NCBI GenBank assembly: GCA_030651965.1
Contig: JAUSBQ010000202.1
Span: 1 to 36,452, forward strand
DNA: 36,452 bases
Source of the DNA: Pseudolabrys sp.
Lineage (GTDB): Bacteria > Pseudomonadota > Alphaproteobacteria > Rhizobiales > Xanthobacteraceae
Direction: 5' to 3'
This document shows positions 28,990 through 36,452 of the stretch, one piece after another. Position 1 is the stretch's first letter. Every line of letters starts with the position of its first letter. A program made the translations under genes and the position numbers. The notes below the pieces were generated by a model. The model had not been told where the DNA came from and did not search any database. It was given only the letters and a program-made list of their open reading frames with translations.

Positions 28990-29748
28990 TTAACCAGCAA
29001 CTTGGCGGACGTTGTTCTCGGCTTTCGGCGACACCAGATCGATCAGCTTGACCCGGTCGTATTCGCCCCAGACATTGCCGAGCCAGTGGCGCACATAGCC
29101 GCGCAGCACGAATGAATAATTTGCGGCCTCGCCCTTGGCGTTCTTGTTGGCGACGAACTGCACGTAAGGAACGCTGGCCACTTCGACCTGTTCGGTCGCC
29201 ATCTCGTTGAGCTTCGGGATGGTGATCTCTTGCGCGTTCTTAATCTGGTTGAAATAGGAATTGTAGGTCGCCGGATCCCAGTCGAAAAACGACGTGTCGT
29301 TGATGTGGTTCTTGACCAGGAAGTAGCTGGCGTCGCCGACGAAGCGCGCGGTCTCGGCAATTTCCTCGAGCGAGGCGATCGACGGCCCCAGGATATGGAA
29401 AACGGCGAAGGTGATCTGGCCCTTCTTGGCCGATTCGATGAAGCCGATGTCGTTGAGCGCCTGCAAGGTCGGCGACAGCAGGCCGGCGCGGATGTCGATC
29501 ACCGTCACCTTGGCGTCGGCGCTGCCGAGCGTGTCGAAAATCTTCATCTGGTCGGCGACCTGCGTCACGTCGACGATCTCGGTCTTTTCCGGGTGGAAGC
29601 GATGCAGCGTGCCGCGCGGCGCTTCGGTGTCGAAGGCGCGGGTCGGCGTCTGATGCGCGCCGAAATAATCGAGCAGGGTGCGGGCGACGGTGGTCTTTCC
29701 GACTCCGCCTTTATCGGCACCCACGAGAACGACTGCTGGTTTGGCCAT
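28990..29748 (-). CDS. ParA/MinD-like P-loop ATPase
   Basis: VVLVGADKGGVGKTTVARTLLDYF deviant Walker A (KGGVGKT). Confidence 0.85.
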   Translation of the reverse strand: MAKPAVVLVGADKGGVGKTTVARTLLDYFGAHQTPTRAFDTEAPRGTLHRFHPEKTEIVDVTQVADQMKIFDTLGSADAKVTVIDIRAGLLSPTLQALNDIGFIESAKKGQITFAVFHILGPSIASLEEIAETARFVGDASYFLVKNHINDTSFFDWDPATYNSYFNQIKNAQEITIPKLNEMATEQVEVASVPYVQFVANKNAKGEAANYSFVLRGYVRHWLGNVWGEYDRVKLIDLVSPKAENNVRQVAG

Positions 29749-29949
29749 TGCGCTACTCTAAGATGGAAATGCGACAGATTTGGCGTCGCTGCCTATGCGG
29801 ATATCTTACTACTGCTAGTTCTGGAAGGATGACAGGATTATTCGCGCCGATCGCGGTATTCTACATCCCGCGCGGCGATATCCACCTCTAAACATTATGC
29901 CGTCGATTCAATAAGTTGTCTAATATCGCACGGCCCGGGGAGAAAACGC

Positions 29950-30792
29950 ATGGCAACAATCTTCAACCAAAGCACCGTGGCCGGTGAGCCATTCGGCCCG
30001 GCGGCCTTGCGCCAGCGCCTGCTGACCGAGGCCCGCGTACCCGGCACCGGCATTCTGCTCGACCGCCTGAGCCTTGCCGCCGGCGGCGAGGCCTCACTAT
30101 CGGTACCGGCGACGAGCGCGGCCTGGCTCCAGGGCCTCTCCGGGGAGGCGACGCTCAGCCATGGCGAGGGCCAGAACGCGGCGCTTTCGGACGCGCATGT
30201 GGTGTTTCTGCCGCCCGGCTTTAGCGGAACCTTGCGCACGGCCGCCGGGGCGGCATTTCTGTACGGCGAAATTCCGGACGCCGCGCGGCTCGATCCCGGC
30301 TTTACGCAAGATCCACCGCGGTTCCGTCTGGCCGACTGGACGCGCGAACCGGTGCTCGATTCCGAACATGATGCGCGCAAGCGCATCTATCTGGTGACAC
30401 CGAAGCTGTTCGCCACCAAGGCGGTGAAGGGCGAGATGATCATCTACCCGCCGGGTACCGCCGCCGCCAATCATCACCACGAAGGCGCCGAACACTTCAT
30501 GTATGTGCTGCGCGGCAGCGGCACCGTCTATGCAAGCGAAAAGCCTTACCCGGTGCGCGCGGGCGATGTGATCTATTATCCGGACCGCGAGCGGCATTAT
30601 CTCGAGGCGGCCAAGGATGACGAACTGGTGTTCGCGGAATTCTTTTCGCCAGCCGAGTTCAAGACGATCTGGGTGAATGCCGCGGAAGTCTGTACCTGGC
30701 AGGCGACCGGACGTGATATTCGCGGGCGAACGCCGGCGCGCGAGATCAAGGGCCACTCGTCGGCGGATTTTCTGTCGCCGCAGGATGTGTGA
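29950..30792 (+). CDS. Bicupin protein, possible (S)-ureidoglycine aminohydrolase-like
   Basis: YPPGTAAANHHHEGAEHFMYVLRGSGTVYASEKPYPVRAGDVIYYPDRERHY cupin motif. Confidence 0.7.
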   Translation: MATIFNQSTVAGEPFGPAALRQRLLTEARVPGTGILLDRLSLAAGGEASLSVPATSAAWLQGLSGEATLSHGEGQNAALSDAHVVFLPPGFSGTLRTAAGAAFLYGEIPDAARLDPGFTQDPPRFRLADWTREPVLDSEHDARKRIYLVTPKLFATKAVKGEMIIYPPGTAAANHHHEGAEHFMYVLRGSGTVYASEKPYPVRAGDVIYYPDRERHYLEAAKDDELVFAEFFSPAEFKTIWVNAAEVCTWQATGRDIRGRTPAREIKGHSSADFLSPQDV

Positions 30793-30811
30793 GGAGACGC
30801 GTCTGGCGGCC

Positions 30812-30895
30812 CGTCTTCGCCAAGGCTTCGACGGGCAACCAACGCGGATCAAAGGGTGGCTTGCCAACCGAAGCGGCACTGGCCGCGTAGGTTGG
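30812..30895 (-). repeat. tRNA-trailing structured repeat, copy B
   Basis: Reverse complement CCAACCTACGCGGCCAGTGCCGCTTCGGTTGGCAAGCCACCC...GGTTGCCCGTCGAAGCCTTGGCGAAGACGGGC aligns with copy A at 11241. Confidence 0.85.
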
Positions 30896-30938
30896 TGCCG
30901 ACGGAGGGATTTGAACCCCCGACCCCCCGCTTACGAAA
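30893..30938 (-). other. 3' fragment of tRNA-Thr(CGT): putative att site at island edge
   Basis: Reverse complement TTTCGTAAGCGGGGGGTCGGGGGTTCAAATCCCTCCGTCGGCACCA: anticodon loop through CCA, no 5' half upstream. Confidence 0.8.
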
Positions 30939-31282
30939 CAAAAATTCTAAGTACATCAGCAGTTTAAGCGCGTACCCCTAAGTTCACAAGAGTACGCGTC
31001 CCGGCAAGTTGTCAAGGCCTTTAACGATTCCAAAATCTTGGGCGAAAGTGTACTGGATTGAATTCTCTGTGACTACTGATCACTCAGACAACTGCAACCC
31101 TAAAGTAACCGCAGGGCGAGCCAGCCCTTAAATTTACTGTTGTATCATTCGCAATCTGTCGTGCCGTGACATCGCGTTGGCAAGGTCCGAATTTTGACCG
31201 CGCCGGTCTGCGGTTTGAACTATCTGAAGCAGTGCCCGGGGTGACATACTTCACTACCGTTCGGATGGCGTCGTTACGTTCG

Positions 31283-31972
31283 TTACGTTATTTGGTCGGC
31301 AATTATTTCATCTGCAGAATGCTTCCGCCATATCGATACGCGGAGATGCGCATCGCGAATTGAAATGCCTTCATTATTCGTCGCTGCGCTTTTTGGCAGG
31401 TTAATTCTTTTTCCCGTTGCTAACGTTGATGAAAGTGGAACTTTCCTACGCACTAATACCAACGGGCTCCCGTCGCTCCCGTCAACTCTCTTGCCGTGAA
31501 TTTGGCGAATGAATTCAACCTCGTCGAGCGTCCAAGGCAGGTCGCCAAAAATTCCTCGCACGATACGATGCAGAGAAGTCGCAGGACCCGGTTGCGGTCC
31601 ACCTAAGCCATCCAATTGTCGGATCAAAATTCCGGCTTGAATGCATTCAATTCGGCTTCCTGCCGTTATATCAATTCGCCACCTGCGCGGCGCCTTCTTT
31701 TGCCTGATATACCAAGTGCCTCGATTGAGTTGTTCTTTCGCTTCCTCGCCTTTGTCAGTTGACGCATCGAACCAAATGTCACGGCGATTATGCATTTTGA
31801 GGTAGAGTTCTAGGGAGGTGGGGTATAGACACGCTCCCCTAACGGATAAAGCATAATTTTGGATGATGTTTCTTGCTGATCTAAAAAACTGGAATTGGAT
31901 GTCCGCAAGGCTTTTTACAGCCGTAAAACTCGGGATGACATCGTTGTCTAAAGTCCCCATGCACTCCTCCAA
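31283..31972 (-). CDS. Hypothetical protein (island)
   Basis: 229-aa ORF in the lower-GC region, not shadowed by a better ORF. Confidence 0.55.
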   Translation of the reverse strand: MEECMGTLDNDVIPSFTAVKSLADIQFQFFRSARNIIQNYALSVRGACLYPTSLELYLKMHNRRDIWFDASTDKGEEAKEQLNRGTWYIRQKKAPRRWRIDITAGSRIECIQAGILIRQLDGLGGPQPGPATSLHRIVRGIFGDLPWTLDEVEFIRQIHGKRVDGSDGSPLVLVRRKVPLSSTLATGKRINLPKSAATNNEGISIRDAHLRVSIWRKHSADEIIADQIT

Positions 31973-32011
31973 TGCACCACCATGCCCGATGAATTCCGAT
32001 CCCCATAACTT

Positions 32012-32326
32012 CTAGGATTGGTGGGCCTTGCCATACACGCGGTCGTGTAATTCACGAATGGCCTGGATGTCGCCCTTCTTCGCCTTCTTGATAAGGGCGT
32101 CGTTGATGGGCTTAATATTTTTGAGGTAGGCAGCAATGAGAGCGGCCTTACCGGCTTCAGCCTGAATGGTGTGCGCGGCTCCACAGCATGCCGGCCACAT
32201 CTGATGGACAAGATCGCTGAAGGCTGCAAGACTTACGTCTTTAGCAGGCCGCTCTATGAGTCGTATCAGCCTCTTCGACAAGACTATCTCCGCACCTGCG
32301 CCTATGCCGATAGCGGGCGCACGCAC
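32012..32326 (-). CDS. Hypothetical small protein, C-terminus DUF5681-like (phage-associated)
   Basis: KPINDALIKKAKKGDIQAIRELHDRVYGKAHQS resembles GDxxAxxELxDRVxGK tails. Confidence 0.45.
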   Translation of the reverse strand: MRAPAIGIGAGAEIVLSKRLIRLIERPAKDVSLAAFSDLVHQMWPACCGAAHTIQAEAGKAALIAAYLKNIKPINDALIKKAKKGDIQAIRELHDRVYGKAHQS

Positions 32327-32822
32327 GCCCTTTTGGCAAGGGAAGAGCTTCGTCCTGACGCTGGGAGTTCAATTTCGATACTATCTCCAGCCAGAGATGC
32401 ATGAAGGGAGCAGTAGTTACCGCGTAGGACCGATCGGCGATTCGAAGATTTCATCCGCGGCCCTTTGGAAGAATCTAGATTACGAGGTCCGGAACAACGG
32501 CCGGATTGCAAGACCAAGCGACCCGCCGACTGCAACTGTGCAGATCACCACCGGCGACCTGGGCGTTGTCGGATATCCCCCAATGGACACCTACAATCAG
32601 ATCACCTTCCTGAGTGCCAACACCTCGGGCGACTATATTCTCTTTATCGACGCGCTTGCCATCGGGCTCGCATTTTCGCCGAGGTATTATATGGTTGTCG
32701 CTACGGTCGCCAATCTCTCCGTGGACAACAGAGAGGTTTGGTCGCGCACGTACCGAGCATCCAATTCAGTACTCGAAGAGGGATTCATAGATGAGCACAA
32801 ACTTTCAGTCAAATTAGGGTGA
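32256..32822 (+). CDS. Hypothetical protein (island)
   Basis: 188-aa ORF ending 4 nt before the next same-strand ORF; start uncertain. Confidence 0.5.
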   Translation: MSRISLFDKTISAPAPMPIAGARTPFWQGKSFVLTLGVQFRYYLQPEMHEGSSSYRVGPIGDSKISSAALWKNLDYEVRNNGRIARPSDPPTATVQITTGDLGVVGYPPMDTYNQITFLSANTSGDYILFIDALAIGLAFSPRYYMVVATVANLSVDNREVWSRTYRASNSVLEEGFIDEHKLSVKLG

Positions 32823-32825
32823 TAA

Positions 32826-33587
32826 ATGCCAACGAAGGTTAAGTACGACCTGCGGCCATACATTGAATCCATCAAGGCGTTTCGGGGCGAGCTAATGGCC
32901 CATGCCGAAGCGAGGGAGGCTTTTCCGATCGAGCGAATTTTTCAACTTTTGCCAATCAATGTGATTACTCCTGGAGGCCGCGCCCTCGTTGAGAGCCGAG
33001 GCAACGGACTATTCGACTTACAGAAGCGTGCAGATGGCAGTTTTTTTTTCAAAAGCGATTCATCTCGACCCGATGCCGACAAAATAACGTTTCGCGATGA
33101 CTGTCTTGGGGAAATCGAAACAACCATTCCGCAAGTCCTGTCGTTCTCATACACGCCAGGCGAAGAGATACAGCTAGTAAGCGCTGACCAAGAGGTAGTG
33201 GTTCACAAGATCGAACGCCTTGCCCAGCTTCCGCAGGAAGTCGTTGAAAAATTATTTCCGCTTCGACTTGTTTCGTTCGCTATCTCGACCTCGCGGTTCG
33301 TAACGACATTCAAAGACCCGCAGAACTCGCTTTTCATACTTGACGGATTGATCCCAATCGGAGCGTCTCTGAAAGACTACATTTGCGAGAAGTGGTATGT
33401 CTGGGCGTATTCAAACGAGTTCGATCATTCTGCCTGTACGATCCAAAGATCATACGGAAAGAAGCCCGCGAAGAGCGCCTATGTAGCTCATGACGCAGCG
33501 ACGGAAGCCGAAGCAAAAAAATGGGCAACGGATAACCCTGACGTATGCCCAATCATCGAAAATGCTCCCGCAAAGCCTAGATCTTGA
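32826..33587 (+). CDS. Hypothetical protein (island)
   Basis: 253-aa ORF, plausible composition, no recognisable domain. Confidence 0.6.
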   Translation: MPTKVKYDLRPYIESIKAFRGELMAHAEAREAFPIERIFQLLPINVITPGGRALVESRGNGLFDLQKRADGSFFFKSDSSRPDADKITFRDDCLGEIETTIPQVLSFSYTPGEEIQLVSADQEVVVHKIERLAQLPQEVVEKLFPLRLVSFAISTSRFVTTFKDPQNSLFILDGLIPIGASLKDYICEKWYVWAYSNEFDHSACTIQRSYGKKPAKSAYVAHDAATEAEAKKWATDNPDVCPIIENAPAKPRS

Positions 33588-33895
33588 GTGCTCGCGCCAG
33601 TGATACACTTGTGACAGGAGCCGGAGGGTTCGCCGCTCGTCCTTTACGCATAACCCTGCGTGCCAGGTCTTTGCTGAACCCCTCGTGCGAGTGTTCAAAG
33701 ATTCAATATTTGAATCAACGGCTTCGAATGTGCTATATGAAGCACTCGCCACCCCCATCAAATCGACCACGACGGGGGCGGCGAGCTTCGGTGTAGCCGT
33801 CAGGTCGCTCGGTGTGGACCCGAGAAACCTGCCGCCCTGTGCCCGACCATGGATGGCCAGGTAGGTTAAGCGGGGGGCCTCGGGCCTCCCCACCG

Positions 33896-33929
33896 ATTGG
33901 GGCCACGGATCGCGAGTCCGTGGCCCAAT
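33896..33929. terminator. Very stable hairpin downstream of the integrase ORF
   Basis: ATTGG(G)GCCACGGA-TCGCGAG-TCCGTGGCCCAAT, 13 bp with one bulge. Confidence 0.5.
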
Positions 33930-33932
33930 TCT

Positions 33933-35018
33933 TTAGTGCCGCACGTCTGCACGACCGTCCTCCTTGTCGGACGACGTAGACCCGCGTGAGGCGCCGTTTT
34001 TGACTGTGCTCGGAACGCCAGCGATCGTCGCAGCTTTGCGCCAATACCTGCGAAATTCCGCTGGCGTCCACGGAAGGTCAGTACTTTCACACCAAACAAC
34101 TGGACCAGTGGCCGGGAATTTATCGCGCTGTAGGGGACCATCGCCGCCTTGTGCAAGTCGCAATTCCTCAACGACCCTCTCCGAACTTTGAAGATCGATC
34201 ACGACTTCAACGCCCTGTTTGCTGGTCACATGCCGCAGTACAAACTTGTCGTCGATACCCTCCCAGCGAAGGCCGTATAGCCACTTGTTTCCCGCGTAGT
34301 GGATGTCCGAGTCTCCCGGTTCGGTATCGGGTACCCAAGTGCCTATGACATCGATCTGCGAGAGATCGAGGTCGGATTGAAGTGCCTGCGCCAACGCGAT
34401 CGAAGGGCGGTTTAGCTTTCGAGCTGCTGTGCGAATCGCATCGGCCTGCGCGCTGGTCAGCTTCTCGGCGGTGCTTTTGGGCTGAGAGAATCGCATACGG
34501 TGCAAAATCACGGACACACGTTCGCAGTGGGGATCGCGCAGAGTGTTGGCGCCGAAATAGATCATGATGCGAAAGATGCCGATCATCCCGTGCGCCATCG
34601 ATGCGCCCCGGGTGGCTACCCATCCGTCGTAAAGGGCCTGGATATCCTCGACGGTAAGGTCAGCAATTTTTCGAGGTCCGATTTCTGTCTCTATCTGTTT
34701 GATAACAGTAAGATAATGGCCACGGGTATTAAACCGTCGTTCAAGGAAGGACTTATCGTCGCGATATTTCTTTGAAAGTTCAGAAACTGTCAGTGAATTC
34801 AGCGAGTTATTAGAGTTCGTACCCGGCAGTTCTTCGGACGAAGAAGGTAATCGTGGCTCACCGTGAAGGCTCACAGCGACTTTCCGTAATCCGGTAAGCG
34901 CTGCTACTGCTTGGTCGATATCTGCAATAATCTGCGGGGAGCCCAGTTCGGCCCCCATTTCAGCTATAATCTCATGGATCTGTCGTCTTCCCATCGCAGT
35001 TGGAACATATCTTATCAA
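33933..35018 (-). pseudogene. Phage-type integrase (tyrosine recombinase), apparently lacking the catalytic C-terminus
   Basis: SAM-like core-binding region (YLTVIKQIETEIGPRKIADLTVEDIQALYDGW), ALAQALQSDLDLSQIDVIGTW; ends ASRGSTSSDKEDGRADVRH* with no HxxR...Y block. Confidence 0.65.
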
Positions 35019-35101
35019 TGGGTAGAGTCAATCGAAATTACTGAGCATCAGATTTTCATTACCGAACAAATGGAACTTTACACCTGTAGGCGCCACCCGC
35101 T

Positions 35102-35316
35102 TCATTCCTTGGTCGCTTCCTCCCAAGCATCGGCGCGCTTCGGACCTGGCTTTTTGAGGCGCCCTCGCGCATAGCCGGCCGACTGGCCGACCAATAGTAA
35201 CTCTACCCGGCGTTCCAAGAAGGCATTGGCAATTAACGTGGCCCGTAACGCCGCCACCGCATCGCCTCCGCATATAGCGAGCGCCTGCTCAACTGCGAGA
35301 ATGCTGGTTCAGCCAT
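35102..35316 (-). pseudogene. Frameshifted small island gene
   Basis: MAEP (ATG at 35316) then, in another frame, SILAVEQALAICGGDAVAALRATLIANAFLERRVELLLVGQSAGYARGRLKKPGPKRADAWEEATKE*. Confidence 0.5.
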
Positions 35317-35494
35317 GATTTCCCCCTCGTTTCTGACTTACCTGCTGCGTCGTTGGCGGCACACTGAAAGCCAGGCGGACCCGCCTCGACCCGCACCGGG
35401 GGCATTTCAGCCGGCTCTCCAATCGAGCAAGTGGGAAGTCCCGTCCACGCGTCCACACTACGTCTCCAAGTCGAGCACCCCGCCATACACGCAC
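35309..35494 (-). CDS. Small zinc-ribbon protein, possibly N-terminally truncated
   Basis: RDFPLARLESRLKCPRCGSRRVRLAF CxxC motif. Confidence 0.5.
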   Translation of the reverse strand: MRVWRGARLGDVVWTRGRDFPLARLESRLKCPRCGSRRVRLAFSVPPTTQQVSQKRGGNHG

Positions 35495-35556
35495 TCCCGC
35501 ACGCGTTTCATGCCGTCGCGCGGTCCCCAGGCGCAGCGGACGGTAAACCCCTCCAT

Positions 35557-35949
35557 AGCTGGCACGTCGACGGCACCACCCTTGCGACCCTTCTGCCGAT
35601 CATCCGCATGAACATCAGCCGCGAAAGCCACCTGATGACGGATGGAGCTAGCTGGTACAAGAACGTTGGCAAAGAATTCGCCAGCCACGGCAAGGTGAAC
35701 CACAAGGAAATGGAATATGCCCGTGGCGAGAGCACCACGAATACCGTTGAAGGCTACTTTTCGATTTTCAAGCGCGGCATGAAGGGCATCTATCAGCACT
35801 GCTCTGAGAAGCACCTGCACCGCTACCTGAGCGAATTTGATTTTCGCTACTCGCACCGCATCGCCCTTGGCGTCGATGATGCCGCCCGCGCCGACAAGGC
35901 GTTGCAAGGCATTACCGGAAAGCGCTTGATGTATCGGCAACCTCACTGA
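35557..35949 (+). pseudogene. IS1595-family (ISXO2-like) transposase C-terminal fragment
   Basis: HVDGTTLATLLPIIRMNISRESHLMTDGASWY...TNTVEGYFSIFKRGMKGIYQHCSEKHLHRYLSEFDFRYSHR; N-terminal half missing. Confidence 0.88.
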
Positions 35950-36002
35950 GCCGAAAACGAATTGGCAGAAGATGAGACGATTTCAAAAATGGAGAAAACG
36001 TC

Positions 36003-36290
36003 ATGGCGCTTAGTCTCTACGAGGTCACATTCAACCCGCTTCGAAGCATTACTACGCATCGTGAATTAGTGTGGTCTCGGATGATGCTAAGTTTTAAGGA
36101 CTCAGAATCCGATTGTTTTCCGTTAGTTGAGCTAACTCTTCTCCAGACTGCGCGCCCTGAGACAACCATCGCCGAACTAGAGCGCGAAGGGACTGATCGC
36201 GCAAAGACCATCCTTCGGGCAGCGCTCGCCGCTCTCGAAGAGCGCGACGTAACGTCGATACTTCAAAAACAGGCTGAGACAGCCGACTAG
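36003..36290 (+). CDS. Hypothetical protein
   Basis: 95-aa ORF MALSLYEVTFNPLRSITTHRELVWSRMMLSF... Confidence 0.5.
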   Translation: MALSLYEVTFNPLRSITTHRELVWSRMMLSFKDSESDCFPLVELTLLQTARPETTIAELEREGTDRAKTILRAALAALEERDVTSILQKQAETAD

Positions 36291-36314
36291 TTTCGTTGGA
36301 AACGCCCATACCTT

Positions 36315-36452
36315 AGAGTCTGTCCGAAGAGATCATACGGGATTGCATAGCTTTCTCAACATGAGCCTGATGGAGGCGAGACGCAGAAACGCGAGCGCCT
36401 TTCGATTGAGATTTTCCCAATCCTTTGCGAGCCGTCTGCAGCGCCCGAGCCA
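36315..36452 (-). mobile_element. IS5-family element, one end (transposase C-terminus 36333-36452, continues past window)
   Basis: Minus-strand translation RRLAKDWENLNRKALAFLRLASIRLMLRKLCNPV*; GAGTCTGTCCGAAG end sequence. Confidence 0.8.

Noticed and set aside
30893-30985. Complete tRNA gene at the island edge
   Set aside because: No 5' acceptor strand, D-arm or matching anticodon stem on the minus strand; only the 3' half is present
33450-33893. 147-aa minus-strand ORF
   Set aside because: Largely antisense to the 253-aa ORF and runs through hairpin-rich DNA; no motif

Overview
GC-rich alphaproteobacterial (Rhizobiales/Bradyrhizobiaceae-like) chromosomal window in two parts. (1) About 1-30.8 kb is a dense core chromosome: PAP2 phosphatase, RlmN, IalB-like protein, quinone oxidoreductase, DUF1232, pterin dehydratase, site-2 protease with CBS domains, TypA/BipA, GNAT, FolD, DUF167, YggT, tRNA-Ala(CGC), HWE-type PAS histidine kinase, SDR, TerB-like protein, 3'-5' exonuclease, TadD-like TPR lipoprotein, a catabolic-looking cluster (two SsuABC-type importers, FrsA/DHPON-hydrolase-like alpha/beta hydrolase, RidA, MarR, fumarase/aspartase-superfamily lyase), an MFS transporter, two tandem ParA-like P-loop proteins and a bicupin. 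(2) From about 30.9 kb to the right edge is a lower-GC, decaying genomic island. Its left edge is a 3' tRNA-Thr(CGT) fragment (an att-like scar). It carries an integrase lacking its catalytic C-terminus, orphan ORFs, an IS1595 remnant, a frameshifted gene and one end of an IS5-family element. The main observation is a structured repeat immediately 3' of two different tRNA sequences (tRNA-Ala at 11.2 kb and the tRNA-Thr fragment at 30.9 kb). The two copies share unpaired motifs, and their stems differ by compensatory changes. Other signals: a promoter-to-terminator ~455-nt RNA candidate at 14.3-14.75 kb, a terminator-like hairpin in the typA leader, a perfect CtrA-type box before the GNAT gene, and an unlisted 43-aa membrane microprotein. 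No searches were run. Product names come from motif recognition in the translated ORFs.
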